Shown piece by piece: positions 1 through 10,644 of a stretch of 35,373 bases of DNA. This DNA is from Nitrosomonas sp. GTDB lineage: Bacteria; Pseudomonadota; Gammaproteobacteria; Burkholderiales; Nitrosomonadaceae. The position numbers were made by a program, and so were the translations under genes. The stretch is from contig JAGOKN010000023.1 of NCBI GenBank assembly GCA_017994575.1, positions 1 to 35,373 of the forward strand, written 5' to 3'. The notes beneath the pieces were generated by a model, which saw only the letters and a list, made by a program, of their open reading frames with translations, made no database searches and was not told the origin of the DNA. Each line of letters starts with the position of its first letter. Position 1 is the stretch's first letter.

Positions 1-16
1 TTGATGACGTGTTCAA

Positions 17-35
17 TGGCACAAATTTGGCACAA
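17..35. repeat. Pair of 8-bp direct repeats beside tRNA-Thr
   Basis: TGGCACAA occurs at 17-24 and again at 28-35, spaced 11 bp (about one helical turn), 45 bp beyond the 3' end of the tRNA-Thr gene. Spaced direct repeats of this kind beside a tRNA 3' end can be arm-type sites of a tRNA-targeting integrase, but no integrase is visible in the 80 bp available. Chance occurrence is possible. Confidence 0.35.
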
Positions 36-79
36 TCGAAGTAAAAGCGGTTCGGTTATGTTTCTAAGTCATTGTTTAT

Positions 80-155
<76 letters not shown>

Positions 156-381
156 TTGAATTTATACAGAGCGGTGCATTATAGATGTTTGAAGAATTGC
201 GGGCAAATGATAAAGAATTGGACTGGTTTGTTTGAGTTCTGGTGATTGCCTTGCAATTAATCCGTGTGGTGTTAACTACCTTGGTGGCGGGTTTCAATAT
301 TTTTTCAACAATTTTCGTTTAAGTTCGGTCAATTTCGCCAAAAATCTGTACTTTTTGGGCGTAACGGTCCATAATTCGTTA

Positions 382-837
382 ATGGATTCGAGAAAAACAA
401 GCGCTAAAAATATTTTGATTGTTCATGGACCCAATTTGAATCTACTCGGGATTCGTGAACCTGCAATTTATGGTGCCCTTACTTTGCAGGATATTAACAG
501 AAATTTAACCAGATTGACTGAAAATGCCGGTGTTAAGCTGGATTTTTTTCAGAGTAATGCTGAGTCGGCTTTAATCGAAAGGATTCAACAAACGATAAGC
601 GATGGTACAGATTTCATCATCATCAATCCGGCTGCATATACTCATACAAGCATTGCTTTGCGTGATGCCATGGCTGCTGTGAAGCTGCCTTTTATCGAAG
701 TGCATTTATCTAATATTTATTCTCGTGAACCCTTTCGCCAACATTCCTATTTTTCAGATCTGGCAATAGGCGTTATCAGTGGTTTTGGTGCTCAAGGGTA
801 TGAATTGGCGTTGGAATATGCATTGGCATCTCACTAA
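382..837 (+). CDS. aroQ: 3-dehydroquinate dehydratase, type II
   Basis: Type II dehydroquinase converts 3-dehydroquinate to 3-dehydroshikimate in the cytoplasmic shikimate pathway. From the ATG at 382 it is 151 residues, the normal size for the family (about 145-150). The frame stays open for another 50 residues upstream to a TTG at 232, but that stretch does not resemble AroQ, so 382 is chosen even though no clear Shine-Dalgarno is seen. The family landmarks are in order: GPNLNLLG near the N-terminus, REPAIYG with the catalytic Tyr, [22 protein letters not shown], then EVHLSN with the catalytic His and SREPFR-HSYFSD. The usual QSNHEG motif reads QSNAES here. It lies directly upstream of accB-accC, an arrangement common in proteobacteria. 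Confidence 0.95.
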   Translation: MDSRKTSAKNILIVHGPNLNLLGIREPAIYGALTLQDINRNLTRLTENAGVKLDFFQSNAESALIERIQQTISDGTDFIIINPAAYTHTSIALRDAMAAVKLPFIEVHLSNIYSREPFRQHSYFSDLAIGVISGFGAQGYELALEYALASH

Positions 838-1076
838 ACGGGGCAGGATCTTGCGCTCGCATTAAAGATAGTCTATTTAAATTTCAATGCATTGTGTCAT
901 GTGGTCGCGAGTTCTTCTTATATTGAAATCATTGATTTGTGCAAAAACTTGAAATGGCATTGTTGGAATGACTTGTTCATGGTGTATGGTTTGTCGGTAT
1001 CAGATGAAATTGTACTGAATTGATTGTCAAGTGATTAAACTACCTTAAAACGAGGTATGGTCTCGGGAGATTGAAT

Positions 1077-1565
1077 ATGGATTTGAGAAAGCTTAAGAAG
1101 CTAATTGAACTGGTTGAAGAATCGAGTATTGCAGAGTTGGAAATTACTGAAGGAGAGGAAAAGGTTCGCATCAGTAAATCGGGTTCCGGCATGCAAAACT
1201 ATGCATTTATGCAGCCTTCTATACACCCGGTGATGAATCCTCTACAACAGCAAGCGGCTGCTGCGGTACCTGTTCCGGAAGTGGATAAGGTGATCGAAGC
1301 TTCAGTTGCCGACAAAAATTCAATACCGGATGGTCATGTTGTCAAATCACCAATGGTGGGTACCTTCTATCGTGCAGCTTCTCCAGGAGCAAGTGCATTC
1401 GTGGAAGTCGGACAAAGTGTCAAGGTGGGCGATACATTATGCATTATCGAAGCCATGAAATTGTTGAACGAAATTGAAGCCGATAAAACAGGCGTTATCA
1501 AAGCAATCTTATTAGAGAATGGCCAGCCGGTTGAATATGGTGAACCTTTGTTCGTCATTCAATGA
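1077..1565 (+). CDS. accB: Biotin carboxyl carrier protein of acetyl-CoA carboxylase
   Basis: AccB carries the biotin that shuttles CO2 between biotin carboxylase (AccC) and the carboxyltransferase in the first step of fatty-acid synthesis. The protein is 162 residues. Its N-terminal segment, starting [16 protein letters not shown], is the one that contacts AccC. A flexible Ala/Pro/Gln-rich linker follows (about residues 45-80), then a C-terminal biotinyl domain (about 88-162) with the EAMK site, so the biotin acceptor is Lys128. An upstream in-frame TTG (1071) would add two residues. The ATG at 1077 is preferred because GGGAGA lies just before it. accC follows after 68 bp. Confidence 0.97.
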   Translation: MDLRKLKKLIELVEESSIAELEITEGEEKVRISKSGSGMQNYAFMQPSIHPVMNPLQQQAAAAVPVPEVDKVIEASVADKNSIPDGHVVKSPMVGTFYRAASPGASAFVEVGQSVKVGDTLCIIEAMKLLNEIEADKTGVIKAILLENGQPVEYGEPLFVIQ

Positions 1566-1633
1566 TTATCTGAATAGAGATTTGATGGATTGATTGATCT
1601 CTTTTACACCCACATTAGATCTTTTGGATAAAT

Positions 1634-2989
1634 ATGTTTGAAAAAATACTGATTGCAAACCGCGGGGAAATTGCTTTGAGGATTCAGCGTGCTTGTCGCG
1701 CTATGGGCATTAAAACAGTAGCAGTGCATTCTGAAGCCGATGCAGAAGCGAAGTATGTCAAGCTAGCCGATGAATCCGTGTGTATTGGCCCTGCGCCTGT
1801 GGCGCTTAGTTATCTCAACATACCCGCCATCATCAGTGCCGCCGAGGTGACGGATGCGGAAGCGATTCATCCAGGTTACGGATTCCTGTCAGAGAATGCT
1901 GATTTTGCCGAACGTGTTGAAAAGAGTGGTTTTGTATTCATAGGGCCACGACCCGAGACGATTCGTTTGATGGGAGACAAAGTCAGCGCCAAGAATGCGA
2001 TGAAAAAGGCTGGCGTGCCGTGTGTTCCGGGCTCGGATGGTGCGTTGCCTGAGAATATTGATGAAATTAAAAAAGTTGTGCGGGAAATAGGCTATCCGAT
2101 CATCATTAAAGCCGCGGGCGGTGGTGGCGGGCGCGGTATGCGGGTTGTGCACACCGATGCGGCATTATCCAATGCGGTGATCATGACCCGGAATGAAGCG
2201 CAATCGGCATTTGGCAATCCGGTCGTGTATGCAGAAAAGTTTTTGGAAAATCCTCGTCATATTGAATTCCAGTTATTGGTTGATGAGCATGGCAACGCTG
2301 TTCACCTGGGTGAAAGAGATTGCTCCATGCAGCGGCGTCATCAGAAAATTCTGGAAGAAGCGCCGGCACCGGACATATCAGAGAAATTGCGCAATAAAAT
2401 TGGAGAGCGCTGTGCGGATGCTTGTCGCCGCATCAAGTATCGGGGGGTTGGTACATTTGAGTTTTTGTTTGAGAATAATGAATTTTATTTCATTGAAATG
2501 AATACCCGCTTGCAAGTGGAGCATCCGGTAACCGAAGCGATTACTGGTATCGATCTGGTGCAAGCGCAAATCAATGTCGCCGCCGGCCTGGCATTGCCGG
2601 TGAGTCAAAAGAATATTGTTATCAAAGGACATGCGATAGAGTGCCGCATTAACGCTGAAGACGCCTATAAACTAACACCTTCCGCAGGCCGCATTACCCA
2701 GTATCATGCCCCGGGCGGGCCAGGTGTGCGAGTCGATTCGCATGTTTACCATAATTACATGGTGCCGCCTTATTATGATTCAATGATTGGAAAGATTATT
2801 ACTTATGGGGATACGCGCGAGCAAGCGATTGCACGCATGCGGATTGCCTTATCTGAAATGGTGGTGGCGGGTATTAAAACAAATATTCCACTGCACCTGG
2901 ATTTGCTCACCGATGCATCCTTCCTGCGCGGTGGTGTTTCCATTCATTATTTGGAGCAAAAGCTTGCGTTGCATAACAAGAGCAATTAA
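1634..2989 (+). CDS. accC: Biotin carboxylase subunit of acetyl-CoA carboxylase
   Basis: AccC uses ATP and bicarbonate to carboxylate the biotin on AccB. The 451-residue length matches the family (about 449). The protein shows the N-terminal biotin-carboxylase fold ([17 protein letters not shown]), an ATP-grasp domain with the glycine-rich loop [13 protein letters not shown], the metal/ATP motif [20 protein letters not shown] with its catalytic Arg, and the C-terminal domain with [12 protein letters not shown]. The ATG at 1634 is the natural start. It is probably co-transcribed with accB. The carboxyltransferase subunits accA and accD are not in this window, which is usual because they lie elsewhere in proteobacterial genomes. 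Confidence 0.97.
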   Translation: MFEKILIANRGEIALRIQRACRAMGIKTVAVHSEADAEAKYVKLADESVCIGPAPVALSYLNIPAIISAAEVTDAEAIHPGYGFLSENADFAERVEKSGFVFIGPRPETIRLMGDKVSAKNAMKKAGVPCVPGSDGALPENIDEIKKVVREIGYPIIIKAAGGGGGRGMRVVHTDAALSNAVIMTRNEAQSAFGNPVVYAEKFLENPRHIEFQLLVDEHGNAVHLGERDCSMQRRHQKILEEAPAPDISEKLRNKIGERCADACRRIKYRGVGTFEFLFENNEFYFIEMNTRLQVEHPVTEAITGIDLVQAQINVAAGLALPVSQKNIVIKGHAIECRINAEDAYKLTPSAGRITQYHAPGGPGVRVDSHVYHNYMVPPYYDSMIGKIITYGDTREQAIARMRIALSEMVVAGIKTNIPLHLDLLTDASFLRGGVSIHYLEQKLALHNKSN

Positions 2990-3087
2990 CAGACAGGCAT
3001 ATGTTTGCTCTGATGTTCACGGTGAATGATCTCTGCAAAACTATTTTGCGTAAATAAATTGCTTTTGTTCAAACAGGCAGACCATTA

Positions 3088-4005
3088 ATGTCCTGGATCA
3101 CGCTGATTATTAAAACGGATGCAGCACATGCTGAATCTTTGAGCGATGCCTTGATGGAGCAAGGGGCTTTGTCGGTAGATATTCACGATGCTGCCGCCGA
3201 CACGCAAGACGAGCAATTGCTATTTGGAGAGCCGGGAGAACCTAGTGAAGAGATTTGGCGCAATGCCGAAGTTTCTGCTTTGTTCAGTAATGATGTGGAG
3301 GTGGGGGAAATTCTGCGTAATGTGACCTTTGCATTGCAGCTAGACAATCCACCTGGTTATCGCCTGGAGTCTGTAGAAGAGCAGGACTGGGTGCGATTAA
3401 CCCAATCACAATTTGAACCTATTCAAATATCCCCGCGCTTGTGGATTGTTCCCACTTGGCATCAATCGCCAGATCCCTCTGCAATTAATCTGATACTCGA
3501 TCCTGGGCTGGCTTTTGGCACCGGGAGTCATCCCACAACGCAATTGTGTCTCAATTGGTTGGATCAGAATTTGCGGCAGGGAGATCGATTGATTGATTAT
3601 GGTTGTGGATCCGGGATTTTGGCGATTGCAGCCTTGAAATTGGGTGCGGATCATGTGATCGGGGTCGATATTGATCCCCAGGCCCTAAAAGCCAGCCAAG
3701 CAAATGCGCTCAGCAATCATTGTGATCCAGCTCGATTTGTGTTTGCCACGACACACCGAGTCGCGGGAAACGATCTGACGGCGGATGAGCAAGTGGATGT
3801 CGTGGTCGCCAATATTCTGGCCAACCCTTTGATGATATTGGCGCCCATTTTTTCGCAATCTGTGCGTAAAGACGGGTGCATTGTGTTGTCAGGCGTGCTT
3901 CAGGAACAGGCGGAGGAAGTCAGAAATGTTTATCAACCTTGGTTTGATATGAATACCGTCAATGAACAGGCTGGTTGGGTGCTACTCACTGGAATTAAAA
4001 AGTGA
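3088..4005 (+). CDS. prmA: Ribosomal protein L11 methyltransferase
   Basis: PrmA trimethylates several amino groups of ribosomal protein L11 using S-adenosylmethionine. The 305-residue protein has the PrmA N-terminal substrate-recognition domain (MSWITLIIKTDAAHAE, EEQDW) and a class I methyltransferase domain from about residue 130. Visible there are the family signature LDPGLAFGTGSHPTTQLCL, the SAM-binding DYGCGSGILAIAALKLGA, the acidic VDIDPQA and the NILANPL motif. It sits 98 bp after accC on the same strand, a common neighbourhood in beta- and gammaproteobacteria, and is followed by the DUF3426 gene. Confidence 0.96.
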   Translation: MSWITLIIKTDAAHAESLSDALMEQGALSVDIHDAAADTQDEQLLFGEPGEPSEEIWRNAEVSALFSNDVEVGEILRNVTFALQLDNPPGYRLESVEEQDWVRLTQSQFEPIQISPRLWIVPTWHQSPDPSAINLILDPGLAFGTGSHPTTQLCLNWLDQNLRQGDRLIDYGCGSGILAIAALKLGADHVIGVDIDPQALKASQANALSNHCDPARFVFATTHRVAGNDLTADEQVDVVVANILANPLMILAPIFSQSVRKDGCIVLSGVLQEQAEEVRNVYQPWFDMNTVNEQAGWVLLTGIKK

Positions 4006-4116
4006 AATAATGTTTACCTTAGCAAGGATTGTCAGCGGATATCAACGAGTTGAATCCACCCCTTGCTTAGTTAATGAATCATTGATCCCAATGCGATGAA
4101 AAACATGGAGTAGAGT

Positions 4117-4965
4117 ATGGCGCTAGTGACTCTCTGTCCTGGTTGTGGCACTACCTTTCGCGTGAATGCCGTCCAATTACAAGCCCATAGCGGCGAAGTG
4201 CGCTGCGGGCGGTGCCATCGCTTGTTCAATGGTTTTGCCACACTGATTACCGTGAATGAATCAGAAATTGAATATCCTACCCGGAGTCATGAACAGCCAC
4301 AGCATCAATCTGCAGCGCATTCAGTTCATGAAAAAGCATCCTCAACAGAAAGTCTGGCAGGGATGTCCCATACCAATGACGAACCGGGACCGAAGAGTGA
4401 TCCCGATTGGAATCAAAAAGATATTGAAGATGTGGATCATTTTGAAATCTCTAAAACTTTCTTTGATGAGGAAAAGACAATTGATTCATCCAGGAGCAGA
4501 TGGGCGCTGGCGAGTGTCTTTTTGCTGTTGTTGCTGATGTGGCAGATAGCGCATAGCTATCGCACGGAACTGACGATCATCGCCCCTGCAAGCCGACCAT
4601 ATCTGGAGCGCTATTGTGCAATGATGGCATGTACAGTTCCCTATCCTCAGGACATCAATCTATTGGGCATCGAGTCTTCAGAGTTGCAGAAGAAACCTGC
4701 CCGGCAGGGCGAAGTTACGACTTTAATCGCCACTTTGCGTAATCATGCGTCATTTCCTCAAGTATTGCCGGACATTCAACTTTCATTGCTGGATGCGCAG
4801 AATCAGTTAATCGCCAGTCGCATTTTTACTCCCCAGGATTATCTGCAGGCAGACAACGCAACGCTAGCGTTTTTTGAATCAATGCACGAGATTGAGATTA
4901 AATTGGATTTTGACAGCAGCAATCTGAATGCGCTAGGTTATCGACTGCAGTTGCTATACCTCTAA
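4117..4965 (+). CDS. Zinc-ribbon domain, single-pass membrane protein (DUF3426)
   Basis: The gene has no assigned function. The N-terminal 40 residues form an MJ0042-type zinc ribbon with Cys7, Cys10, Cys30 and Cys33 (CPGC ... CGRC). An acidic, low-complexity linker follows (about 45-125), then one membrane helix (about 129-146, LASVFLLLLLMW), and a C-terminal DUF3426 domain that would lie outside the cytoplasm, with the typical sequence around LIATLRNHASFPQVLPDIQLSLLD. The ATG at 4117 has GGAG eight bases upstream. In betaproteobacteria this family is often found right after prmA, as here, but the association has no known meaning. The family call is confident; the role is unknown. Confidence 0.88.
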   Translation: MALVTLCPGCGTTFRVNAVQLQAHSGEVRCGRCHRLFNGFATLITVNESEIEYPTRSHEQPQHQSAAHSVHEKASSTESLAGMSHTNDEPGPKSDPDWNQKDIEDVDHFEISKTFFDEEKTIDSSRSRWALASVFLLLLLMWQIAHSYRTELTIIAPASRPYLERYCAMMACTVPYPQDINLLGIESSELQKKPARQGEVTTLIATLRNHASFPQVLPDIQLSLLDAQNQLIASRIFTPQDYLQADNATLAFFESMHEIEIKLDFDSSNLNALGYRLQLLYL

Positions 4966-5022
4966 TCGATCGGCTGTTGTTGGCGTGTAATGCTAAACTG
5001 CGGAAGCGATCAGTAGCCAGGG

Positions 5023-5028
5023 TATAAT
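5023..5028 (+). promoter_or_regulatory. Possible -10 box upstream of metH
   Basis: A perfect TATAAT lies 36 bp before the metH start, in the 99-bp gap after the DUF3426 gene. No convincing -35 is seen 16-18 bp upstream, so this is a weak call. The gap is too short for a full cobalamin riboswitch and none is visible. Confidence 0.25.
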
Positions 5029-5064
5029 AGACTATTCCTATCTTTTTAAAGCCTGTTTCCATCA

Positions 5065-8000
5065 ATGAATAAAAATCCCCGCATGACTTTATTGGAAAAT
5101 CTGTTTGCCCAACGCATCCTGATTCTGGATGGCGCGATGGGTACGATGATTCAGACATTTAAACTACAAGAAGCCGATTTTCGCGGCCAACGCTTTGCCG
5201 ATTTTCCACATGACTTGAGAGGCAACAATGATTTGCTGACGCTTACACAGCCAGAAATCATTCGTTCGATTCATACCGGCTATCTGGAAGCGGGTGCAGA
5301 TATCATTGAGACCAACACTTTCAATTCCAATGCGCCTTCGATGGCGGATTATCATATGCAGGATCTGGTGTATGAGCTGAATTGCTCTGCAGCCAAATTG
5401 GCGCGTGAAGCTGCGCGGAGCTTTGAAGCAAAAACACCTGAGAAACCGCGTTTTGTAGCCGGCGTGATCGGACCGACCACCAAAACAGCATCCATTTCCC
5501 CCGATGTCAATGATCCGGGATTTCGCGGTATTACCTATGATCAATTAGTGACTGATTACACAGAGTCGATTCGCGGATTGGTGGATGGTGGCGTCGATAT
5601 TTTGCTGGTCGAGACCATTTTCGATTCGCTCAATGCCAAAGCGGCATTGTTTGCCATCGATAAATTTTTCGAAGATCATGGCATCCGCTTGCCGATCATG
5701 ATTTCAGTCACGATTACCGATGCATCCGGACGCACGCTGTCAGGACAAACGCCGGAAGCATTCTGGAATTCGATCAGCCATACCAGACCGCTCTCTGTCG
5801 GCATTAACTGTGCTTTGGGGGCGGAGTTAATGCGTCCGTATATCGAAGAGCTGGCTAGCGTGGCTGATGTATATACCAGCGTGCATCCTAATGCTGGCTT
5901 GCCCAATCCCTTGTCTGAAACCGGTTACGACGAATCGCCGGAATATACCGCAAACCAAATCAAAGGATTCGCACAATCCGGATTTGTCAATATTGTGGGT
6001 GGCTGTTGCGGGACAACTCCGGCTCATATCAAGGCAATCGCCCAGGCCGTTGCCGACATCGCCCCGCGCAAAATACCAGACATTCCCAAAAAATTGCGCT
6101 TATCCGGTTTGGAGCCCTTGAATATTGGCGATGATTCATTGTTTGTGAATGTCGGTGAACGTACCAATGTCACCGGCTCCCGAGCGTTCGCCCGTCTGAT
6201 ATTGAACGATGATTATGCAGAAGCGTTGAATGTGGCGCGCAGCCAGGTTGAGAATGGCGCGCAGATTATCGATATCAACATGGATGAAGCCATGTTGGAT
6301 TCACAAAAGGCCATGGTGACTTTCCTGAATCTGGTAGCTGCCGAGCCGGATATCTGTAAAGTACCCATCATGCTGGATTCCAGCAAATGGACTGTGATTG
6401 AAGCCGGTTTGAAGTGCGTGCAAGGTAAATCCGTGATCAACTCGATCAGCATGAAGGAAGGCGAAGAGGAGTTTATTAGGCATGCCAGATTGGCGCGCCG
6501 CTATGGCGCAGCGGTGATTGTGATGGCTTTTGATGAACAAGGCCAGGCCGATACTTTGCAACGCAAAGTGGATATTTGCACGCGCAGTTATCGTTTGTTG
6601 GTCGATCAAGTCGGCTTTCCGCCTGAAGATATTATTTTTGATCCGAATATTTTCGCCATTGCCACGGGAATTGAAGAACATAATAACTATGGTGTCGATT
6701 TTATCGAGGCCACATGCATCATCAAGAAAACTCTGCCATATGCCAAAGTGAGTGGCGGGGTATCCAATGTTTCTTTTTCCTTCCGTGGAAACGAACCCAT
6801 TCGCGAAGCCATTCATACCGCATTCCTGTACCACGCGATCAAGGCCGGTATGACCATGGGTATTGTGAACGCCGGGCAATTGGGTGTCTATTCGGATATT
6901 CCCGCAGAATTGCTGGAAAAAGTCGAGGACGTCATTTTGAATCGGCGCCAGGATGCCACCGAGCTTCTGGTTGAGTATGCGGAAAACTTTAAGGGCAAGA
7001 AAAAAGAACAGGTTGAAGATCTGGCGTGGCGCGAAGAGCCGCTGCAACAACGATTGACGCATGCACTGGTCAGAGGCATTTCCACTTTTATCGTGGAAGA
7101 TACTGAAGCCATGCGTGTCGAGATTGCAAAGAAAGGCGGGCGCCCGATCCAAGTGATTGAAGGACCGTTGATGGAAGGCATGGGGGTAGTGGGTGACCTG
7201 TTTGGTGCTGGTAAAATGTTTTTGCCGCAAGTGGTTAAATCAGCGCGTGTCATGAAGCAAGCAGTGGCGCACTTATTGCCTTTTATCGAAGCTGAAAAGA
7301 AATTATCCGGCGACAATAAGCCCAAAGGAAAAATTGTTATCGCCACTGTCAAGGGTGATGTACATGATATTGGTAAGAATATCGTGACGGTTGTTTTGCA
7401 GTGTAACAATTACGAAGTGATCAACATGGGTGTCATGGTGCCAAGTGCGCAGATTCTGGATATGGCGCGGCGTGAGAAGGCGGACATTATCGGTTTATCA
7501 GGACTAATTACGCCTTCGCTGGAGGAAATGGCGCATGTGGCCAAAGAAATGCAGCGCGAGGGTTTTACCATTCCACTGCTGATCGGTGGCGCAACCACTT
7601 CGCGGGTACATACGGCGGTCAAAATTGCTCCGCACTATGAAGGTACAACGGTATGGGTGCCGGATGCCAGTCGCGCAGTAGGCGTATGCAGTAATTTGCT
7701 ATCGGAGGATTTGCAGGCAAATTACGCACAGGAAATCAAAGATGAATACGAAAAAGTGCGCACGCAGCACAAAAACAAGAAAGGACCGGCAAAGCTGCTG
7801 ACGCTGGCTGATGCGCGCGCCAATGCCTATCAAACCGATTGGGCAAATTACCAGCCATATCAACCCGAATTGATCGGTATCCGCACGCTGAATAATTACC
7901 CATTGGAAAAGATTGTTCCCTATATCGACTGGACGCCTTTTTTCCAGGCTTGGGAATTGGCTGGACGCTATCCGGACATCCTACAGGATGAAGTGGTCGG

Positions 8001-8775
8001 CGAAACAGCCAGCCAACTATTCCGCGATGCGCAGACGATGCTGAAGAAGATCGTTGAGCAGAAATGGCTGAGTGCCAATGCGGTGATCGGTTTGTTTCCG
8101 GCTAATTCCGTCAGGGATGACATTGAAATCTACACCGATCAAACGCGCAGTAAATTAGCCATGACGTATCATTGTTTGCGCCAACAGGATCAGAAGCCGA
8201 CGGGAAAACCCAATCGCTGCCTGTCTGACTTTATCGCTCCCAAGGAAACCGGCGTCAAGGATACGATCGGTCTGTTTGCGGTGGGTGCCGGATTTGGCAT
8301 TGATGAGCGCGTCAAAGCTTTCGAAGATGCCAACGATGATTACAGCGCCATTGTTCTCAAAGCCTTGGCGGACCGCCTGGCAGAAGCGTTTGCCGAGCAC
8401 ATGCACGCACGGGTGCGACGCGAATTCTGGGGTTATGCCAAAGATGAAACCTTGAGTAACGAGCAACTGATCAACGAAGAATATCTCGGCATTCGTCCGG
8501 CGCCGGGTTATCCCGCTTGTCCTGATCATACTGAGAAAGGTCCATTGTTTGCGGTGTTGAATGCCACCGAAAACGCTGGCATCATTATTACCGAATCGTT
8601 TGCCATGGTACCGACTGCAGCCGTATCGGGTTTCTATTTTTCCCACCCTGAATCCACGTTCTTCGCAGTTGGAAAAATTGGCAAAGATCAGGTGGTAGAT
8701 TACGCTCAGCGCAAGGACTGGACAGTGGAGGAAGCAGAACGTTGGTTGGCGCCTGTGCTGGCGTATGAACGTTAG
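5065..8775 (+). CDS. metH: Cobalamin-dependent methionine synthase
   Basis: MetH transfers the methyl group of 5-methyltetrahydrofolate to homocysteine through methylcobalamin. At 1236 residues it is full length and has all modules in order. The homocysteine domain (1-340) has zinc ligands Cys249 (NCALG) and Cys314/Cys315 ([11 protein letters not shown]). The pterin domain (about 355-620) includes [11 protein letters not shown]. The cobalamin module (about 650-890) has the base-off motif GDVHDIGKN with lower-ligand His767, as well as [13 protein letters not shown] and [14 protein letters not shown]. The reactivation domain (about 905-1236) has [15 protein letters not shown] for SAM binding. 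The start [16 protein letters not shown] fits the family; Met7 is an alternative. It needs cobalamin, and no B12 synthesis or uptake gene lies nearby. Confidence 0.98.
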   Translation: MNKNPRMTLLENLFAQRILILDGAMGTMIQTFKLQEADFRGQRFADFPHDLRGNNDLLTLTQPEIIRSIHTGYLEAGADIIETNTFNSNAPSMADYHMQDLVYELNCSAAKLAREAARSFEAKTPEKPRFVAGVIGPTTKTASISPDVNDPGFRGITYDQLVTDYTESIRGLVDGGVDILLVETIFDSLNAKAALFAIDKFFEDHGIRLPIMISVTITDASGRTLSGQTPEAFWNSISHTRPLSVGINCALGAELMRPYIEELASVADVYTSVHPNAGLPNPLSETGYDESPEYTANQIKGFAQSGFVNIVGGCCGTTPAHIKAIAQAVADIAPRKIPDIPKKLRLSGLEPLNIGDDSLFVNVGERTNVTGSRAFARLILNDDYAEALNVARSQVENGAQIIDINMDEAMLDSQKAMVTFLNLVAAEPDICKVPIMLDSSKWTVIEAGLKCVQGKSVINSISMKEGEEEFIRHARLARRYGAAVIVMAFDEQGQADTLQRKVDICTRSYRLLVDQVGFPPEDIIFDPNIFAIATGIEEHNNYGVDFIEATCIIKKTLPYAKVSGGVSNVSFSFRGNEPIREAIHTAFLYHAIKAGMTMGIVNAGQLGVYSDIPAELLEKVEDVILNRRQDATELLVEYAENFKGKKKEQVEDLAWREEPLQQRLTHALVRGISTFIVEDTEAMRVEIAKKGGRPIQVIEGPLMEGMGVVGDLFGAGKMFLPQVVKSARVMKQAVAHLLPFIEAEKKLSGDNKPKGKIVIATVKGDVHDIGKNIVTVVLQCNNYEVINMGVMVPSAQILDMARREKADIIGLSGLITPSLEEMAHVAKEMQREGFTIPLLIGGATTSRVHTAVKIAPHYEGTTVWVPDASRAVGVCSNLLSEDLQANYAQEIKDEYEKVRTQHKNKKGPAKLLTLADARANAYQTDWANYQPYQPELIGIRTLNNYPLEKIVPYIDWTPFFQAWELAGRYPDILQDEVVGETASQLFRDAQTMLKKIVEQKWLSANAVIGLFPANSVRDDIEIYTDQTRSKLAMTYHCLRQQDQKPTGKPNRCLSDFIAPKETGVKDTIGLFAVGAGFGIDERVKAFEDANDDYSAIVLKALADRLAEAFAEHMHARVRREFWGYAKDETLSNEQLINEEYLGIRPAPGYPACPDHTEKGPLFAVLNATENAGIIITESFAMVPTAAVSGFYFSHPESTFFAVGKIGKDQVVDYAQRKDWTVEEAERWLAPVLAYER

Positions 8776-8802
8776 GGTGTGGCATGATGTTTTTCCGATG
8801 AG

Positions 8803-8847
8803 TGAAGAGAGTGTTGCTGACGAATGACACCTTCTTCATTTTCTCTT
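8803..8847 (+). terminator. Likely intrinsic terminator of metH
   Basis: The stem arms are TGAAGAGAGTGT (8803-8814) and ACACCTTCTTCA (8827-8838). They pair over 12 positions with one A-C mismatch and one G-U, across a 12-nt loop, followed by TTTTCTCTT. The structure begins 27 bp after the metH stop. Confidence 0.6.
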
Positions 8848-8990
8848 GTACATGGAGAGTCAGTTACGGCGTTCAAAATCCTATTACAAAGGAGAGATCT
8901 CTGCATAACTGTGTTTTTGAGCTTTTCTGTTCATTTTCATCATAATTAAATCAAATGCTTACAGAGTTCACGCATTCGATAAAGCCAGCT

Positions 8991-9150
8991 ATGCAGAGGT
9001 CTCTATAATTTTGCGGATTGTCCTTGTGTTGGATGAGACACTGGATGAAATCACCCTGCTCCGGTTCCGTAACCAGCTAATGCGGGAATAGGTGTCGGTA
9101 GTCATTCTCTTTGCGGAAACTATGACTGTCATGGAAATCAGCATAGAGTA
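8991..9150 (+). pseudogene. Relic of an IS transposase (probably IS5/IS1182-like)
   Basis: In the frame starting at 9002 the plus strand reads ...VLDETLDEITLLRFRNQLMRE, a stop, then VSVVILFAETMTVMEI. The DE-LRFRN-L pattern with a downstream LFAE- segment is typical of the N-terminal part of IS4/IS5-superfamily transposases (usually DE-T-LRFR--L followed by LF-EIN--L). There is no start codon, the frame is broken by stops, and the catalytic DDE part is absent, so this is a short dead fragment. It lies between the convergent ends of metH and glgA, a typical tolerated landing place. The family subgroup is uncertain. Confidence 0.55.
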
Positions 9151-9158
9151 GAGTTCAC

Positions 9159-10634
9159 TCAAGGTAGCAGCGATAAGTAAATCTTTCGATAAGCCGCTGC
9201 ACTGGTGTGCCAACTGAAGTCCTTTGCCATACAATTTTTCTGTAAGCGCTGCCAGTTTTTTTTATGATGATAGGCCATCGCTGCACGTTTTATCGTGTTC
9301 AACAAATTTTCTGCCGTCATGGGATAAAACACAAAGCCACTGGCGCTTCCATTGGCAAGGGTTATTGGCGTGTAATCCACGACAGTATCCAGCAGACCAC
9401 CGGTCGCATGCACTATTGGCGGTGTACCATAGCGCTGGCTATACATTTGATTCAAACCGCACGGTTCAAACCGTGAAGGCATCAAGAAGCAATCTGCACC
9501 AGCCTCAATCAAATGAGATAAGGCTTCGCTAAAGCCGATGCGCACGGCTATTTCACGGGGATAGGTTTGGGTCAGTGCGGTTAACTGGTGTTCCAGTTCG
9601 GCATGGTCGCTGCCCAGAATAACCAGTTGTGCAGGTATTTTTGTTATCTGTGGCGCTACTTGTATCAGCAAGTCAGTGCCTTTTTGGTGATTCAAACGAC
9701 TGACTACGCCGAATAATGGAATATCGGCATCGACTGCCAATCCCATTTGTTGCTGCAGAGTGCTTTTATTGATCGCTTTATCAGAGAGTTTCTTGCTGGT
9801 GTAGTTTTTTTCCAGATGAGGATCTGTGGCGGGGTCCCATTCGCTGGTAGATATTCCATTGAGAATGCCGGTAATATGCTGGCGGCGTCCTGCCAGCAAA
9901 CCTTGCAGGCCAAAGCCTAGGGATTCTGTCTGAATTTCCTCTGCGTAATTGGGGCTGACCGTTGTGATGTGGTCACTATGGTAGAGTCCAGCCTTGAGAA
10001 AGGACAGGTTGCCATAATACTCGACTCCATCGATGTCAAAGCTATCCGGTGGTAACCCCAATTGCACAACGCTACCCGGAGGGAATATGCCCTGGAATGC
10101 AAGATTATGGATCGTCATTACGGTAGCCGCTTTTTTTCCCGAATGATAGTGCAAATAAGCAGGAGTCAGGCCACTTTGCCAATCATTGCAATGGGCAATG
10201 TGCGGTCGCCAGGCAATCGGATTGGCATCGCTGGACAGGATTGCGCCAATTTTTGAGAGCAAGCCGAAGCGCAATGCATTATCCGGCCAATCACGCCCGA
10301 GCGCATCCATATAGGGGCCGCCTTCGCGGCGATAGAGCCCTGGACAGTCGATAACAAAAACCGGAACGTGTTCGGATTTGCTCAGTGATAACCGTGCTGA
10401 GAGTAACGTGGCGGGTGGAAATTGTGGTAATTCATTGAATTCGGCTACCTTGGATTTATATTTAACACCGGCCAGAACCTGTGGATAGCCCGGCAATAGA
10501 AGCCGTACGTCGATGTGCAGTGACCGTAATGCGATGGGTAATGCTGCGCTCACATCGCCCAGACCACCGGTTTTGCAGAGCGGAAAAACTTCAGGTGTGA
10601 TGAATAAAACACGCAGTTCTTGAGATGAAGGCAT
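9159..10634 (-). CDS. glgA: Glycogen synthase (ADP-glucose type, GT5)
   Basis: GlgA adds glucose from ADP-glucose to alpha-1,4-glucan chains. The 491 residues are full length (E. coli enzyme 477). The substrate-binding KTGGLGDV is at about 21-28. GVVSRLNHQKGTDLL (about 309-323) opens the second Rossmann domain. The C-terminal SRFEPCGLNQMYSQRYGT contains the catalytic-site Glu390, followed by the conserved TGGLLDTV. It is the last gene of the leftward glycogen operon, with 10 bp between the pgi stop and... its start, so translation is probably coupled to the operon transcript. Its stop abuts the transposase relic. Confidence 0.97.
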   Translation of the reverse strand: MPSSQELRVLFITPEVFPLCKTGGLGDVSAALPIALRSLHIDVRLLLPGYPQVLAGVKYKSKVAEFNELPQFPPATLLSARLSLSKSEHVPVFVIDCPGLYRREGGPYMDALGRDWPDNALRFGLLSKIGAILSSDANPIAWRPHIAHCNDWQSGLTPAYLHYHSGKKAATVMTIHNLAFQGIFPPGSVVQLGLPPDSFDIDGVEYYGNLSFLKAGLYHSDHITTVSPNYAEEIQTESLGFGLQGLLAGRRQHITGILNGISTSEWDPATDPHLEKNYTSKKLSDKAINKSTLQQQMGLAVDADIPLFGVVSRLNHQKGTDLLIQVAPQITKIPAQLVILGSDHAELEHQLTALTQTYPREIAVRIGFSEALSHLIEAGADCFLMPSRFEPCGLNQMYSQRYGTPPIVHATGGLLDTVVDYTPITLANGSASGFVFYPMTAENLLNTIKRAAMAYHHKKNWQRLQKNCMAKDFSWHTSAAAYRKIYLSLLP

Positions 10635-10644
10635 GGCGGTATGG

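Noticed and set aside
232-381. 50-residue N-terminal extension of aroQ from a TTG
   Set aside because: The added sequence is unlike the family, and the ATG at 382 gives the standard 151 residues.
4010-4080. Terminator after prmA (AGCAAGG / CCTTGCT)
   Set aside because: Only 7 bp pair, across a loop of about 35 nt, with no T-run.
4966-5064. Cobalamin or SAH riboswitch upstream of metH
   Set aside because: The gap is only 99 bp and shows no B12 box or recognisable conserved fold; only a TATAAT is seen.
6301-7230. 309-codon open frame on the minus strand inside metH
   Set aside because: It is the antisense shadow of a conserved coding sequence, with no family resemblance or ribosome-binding site.
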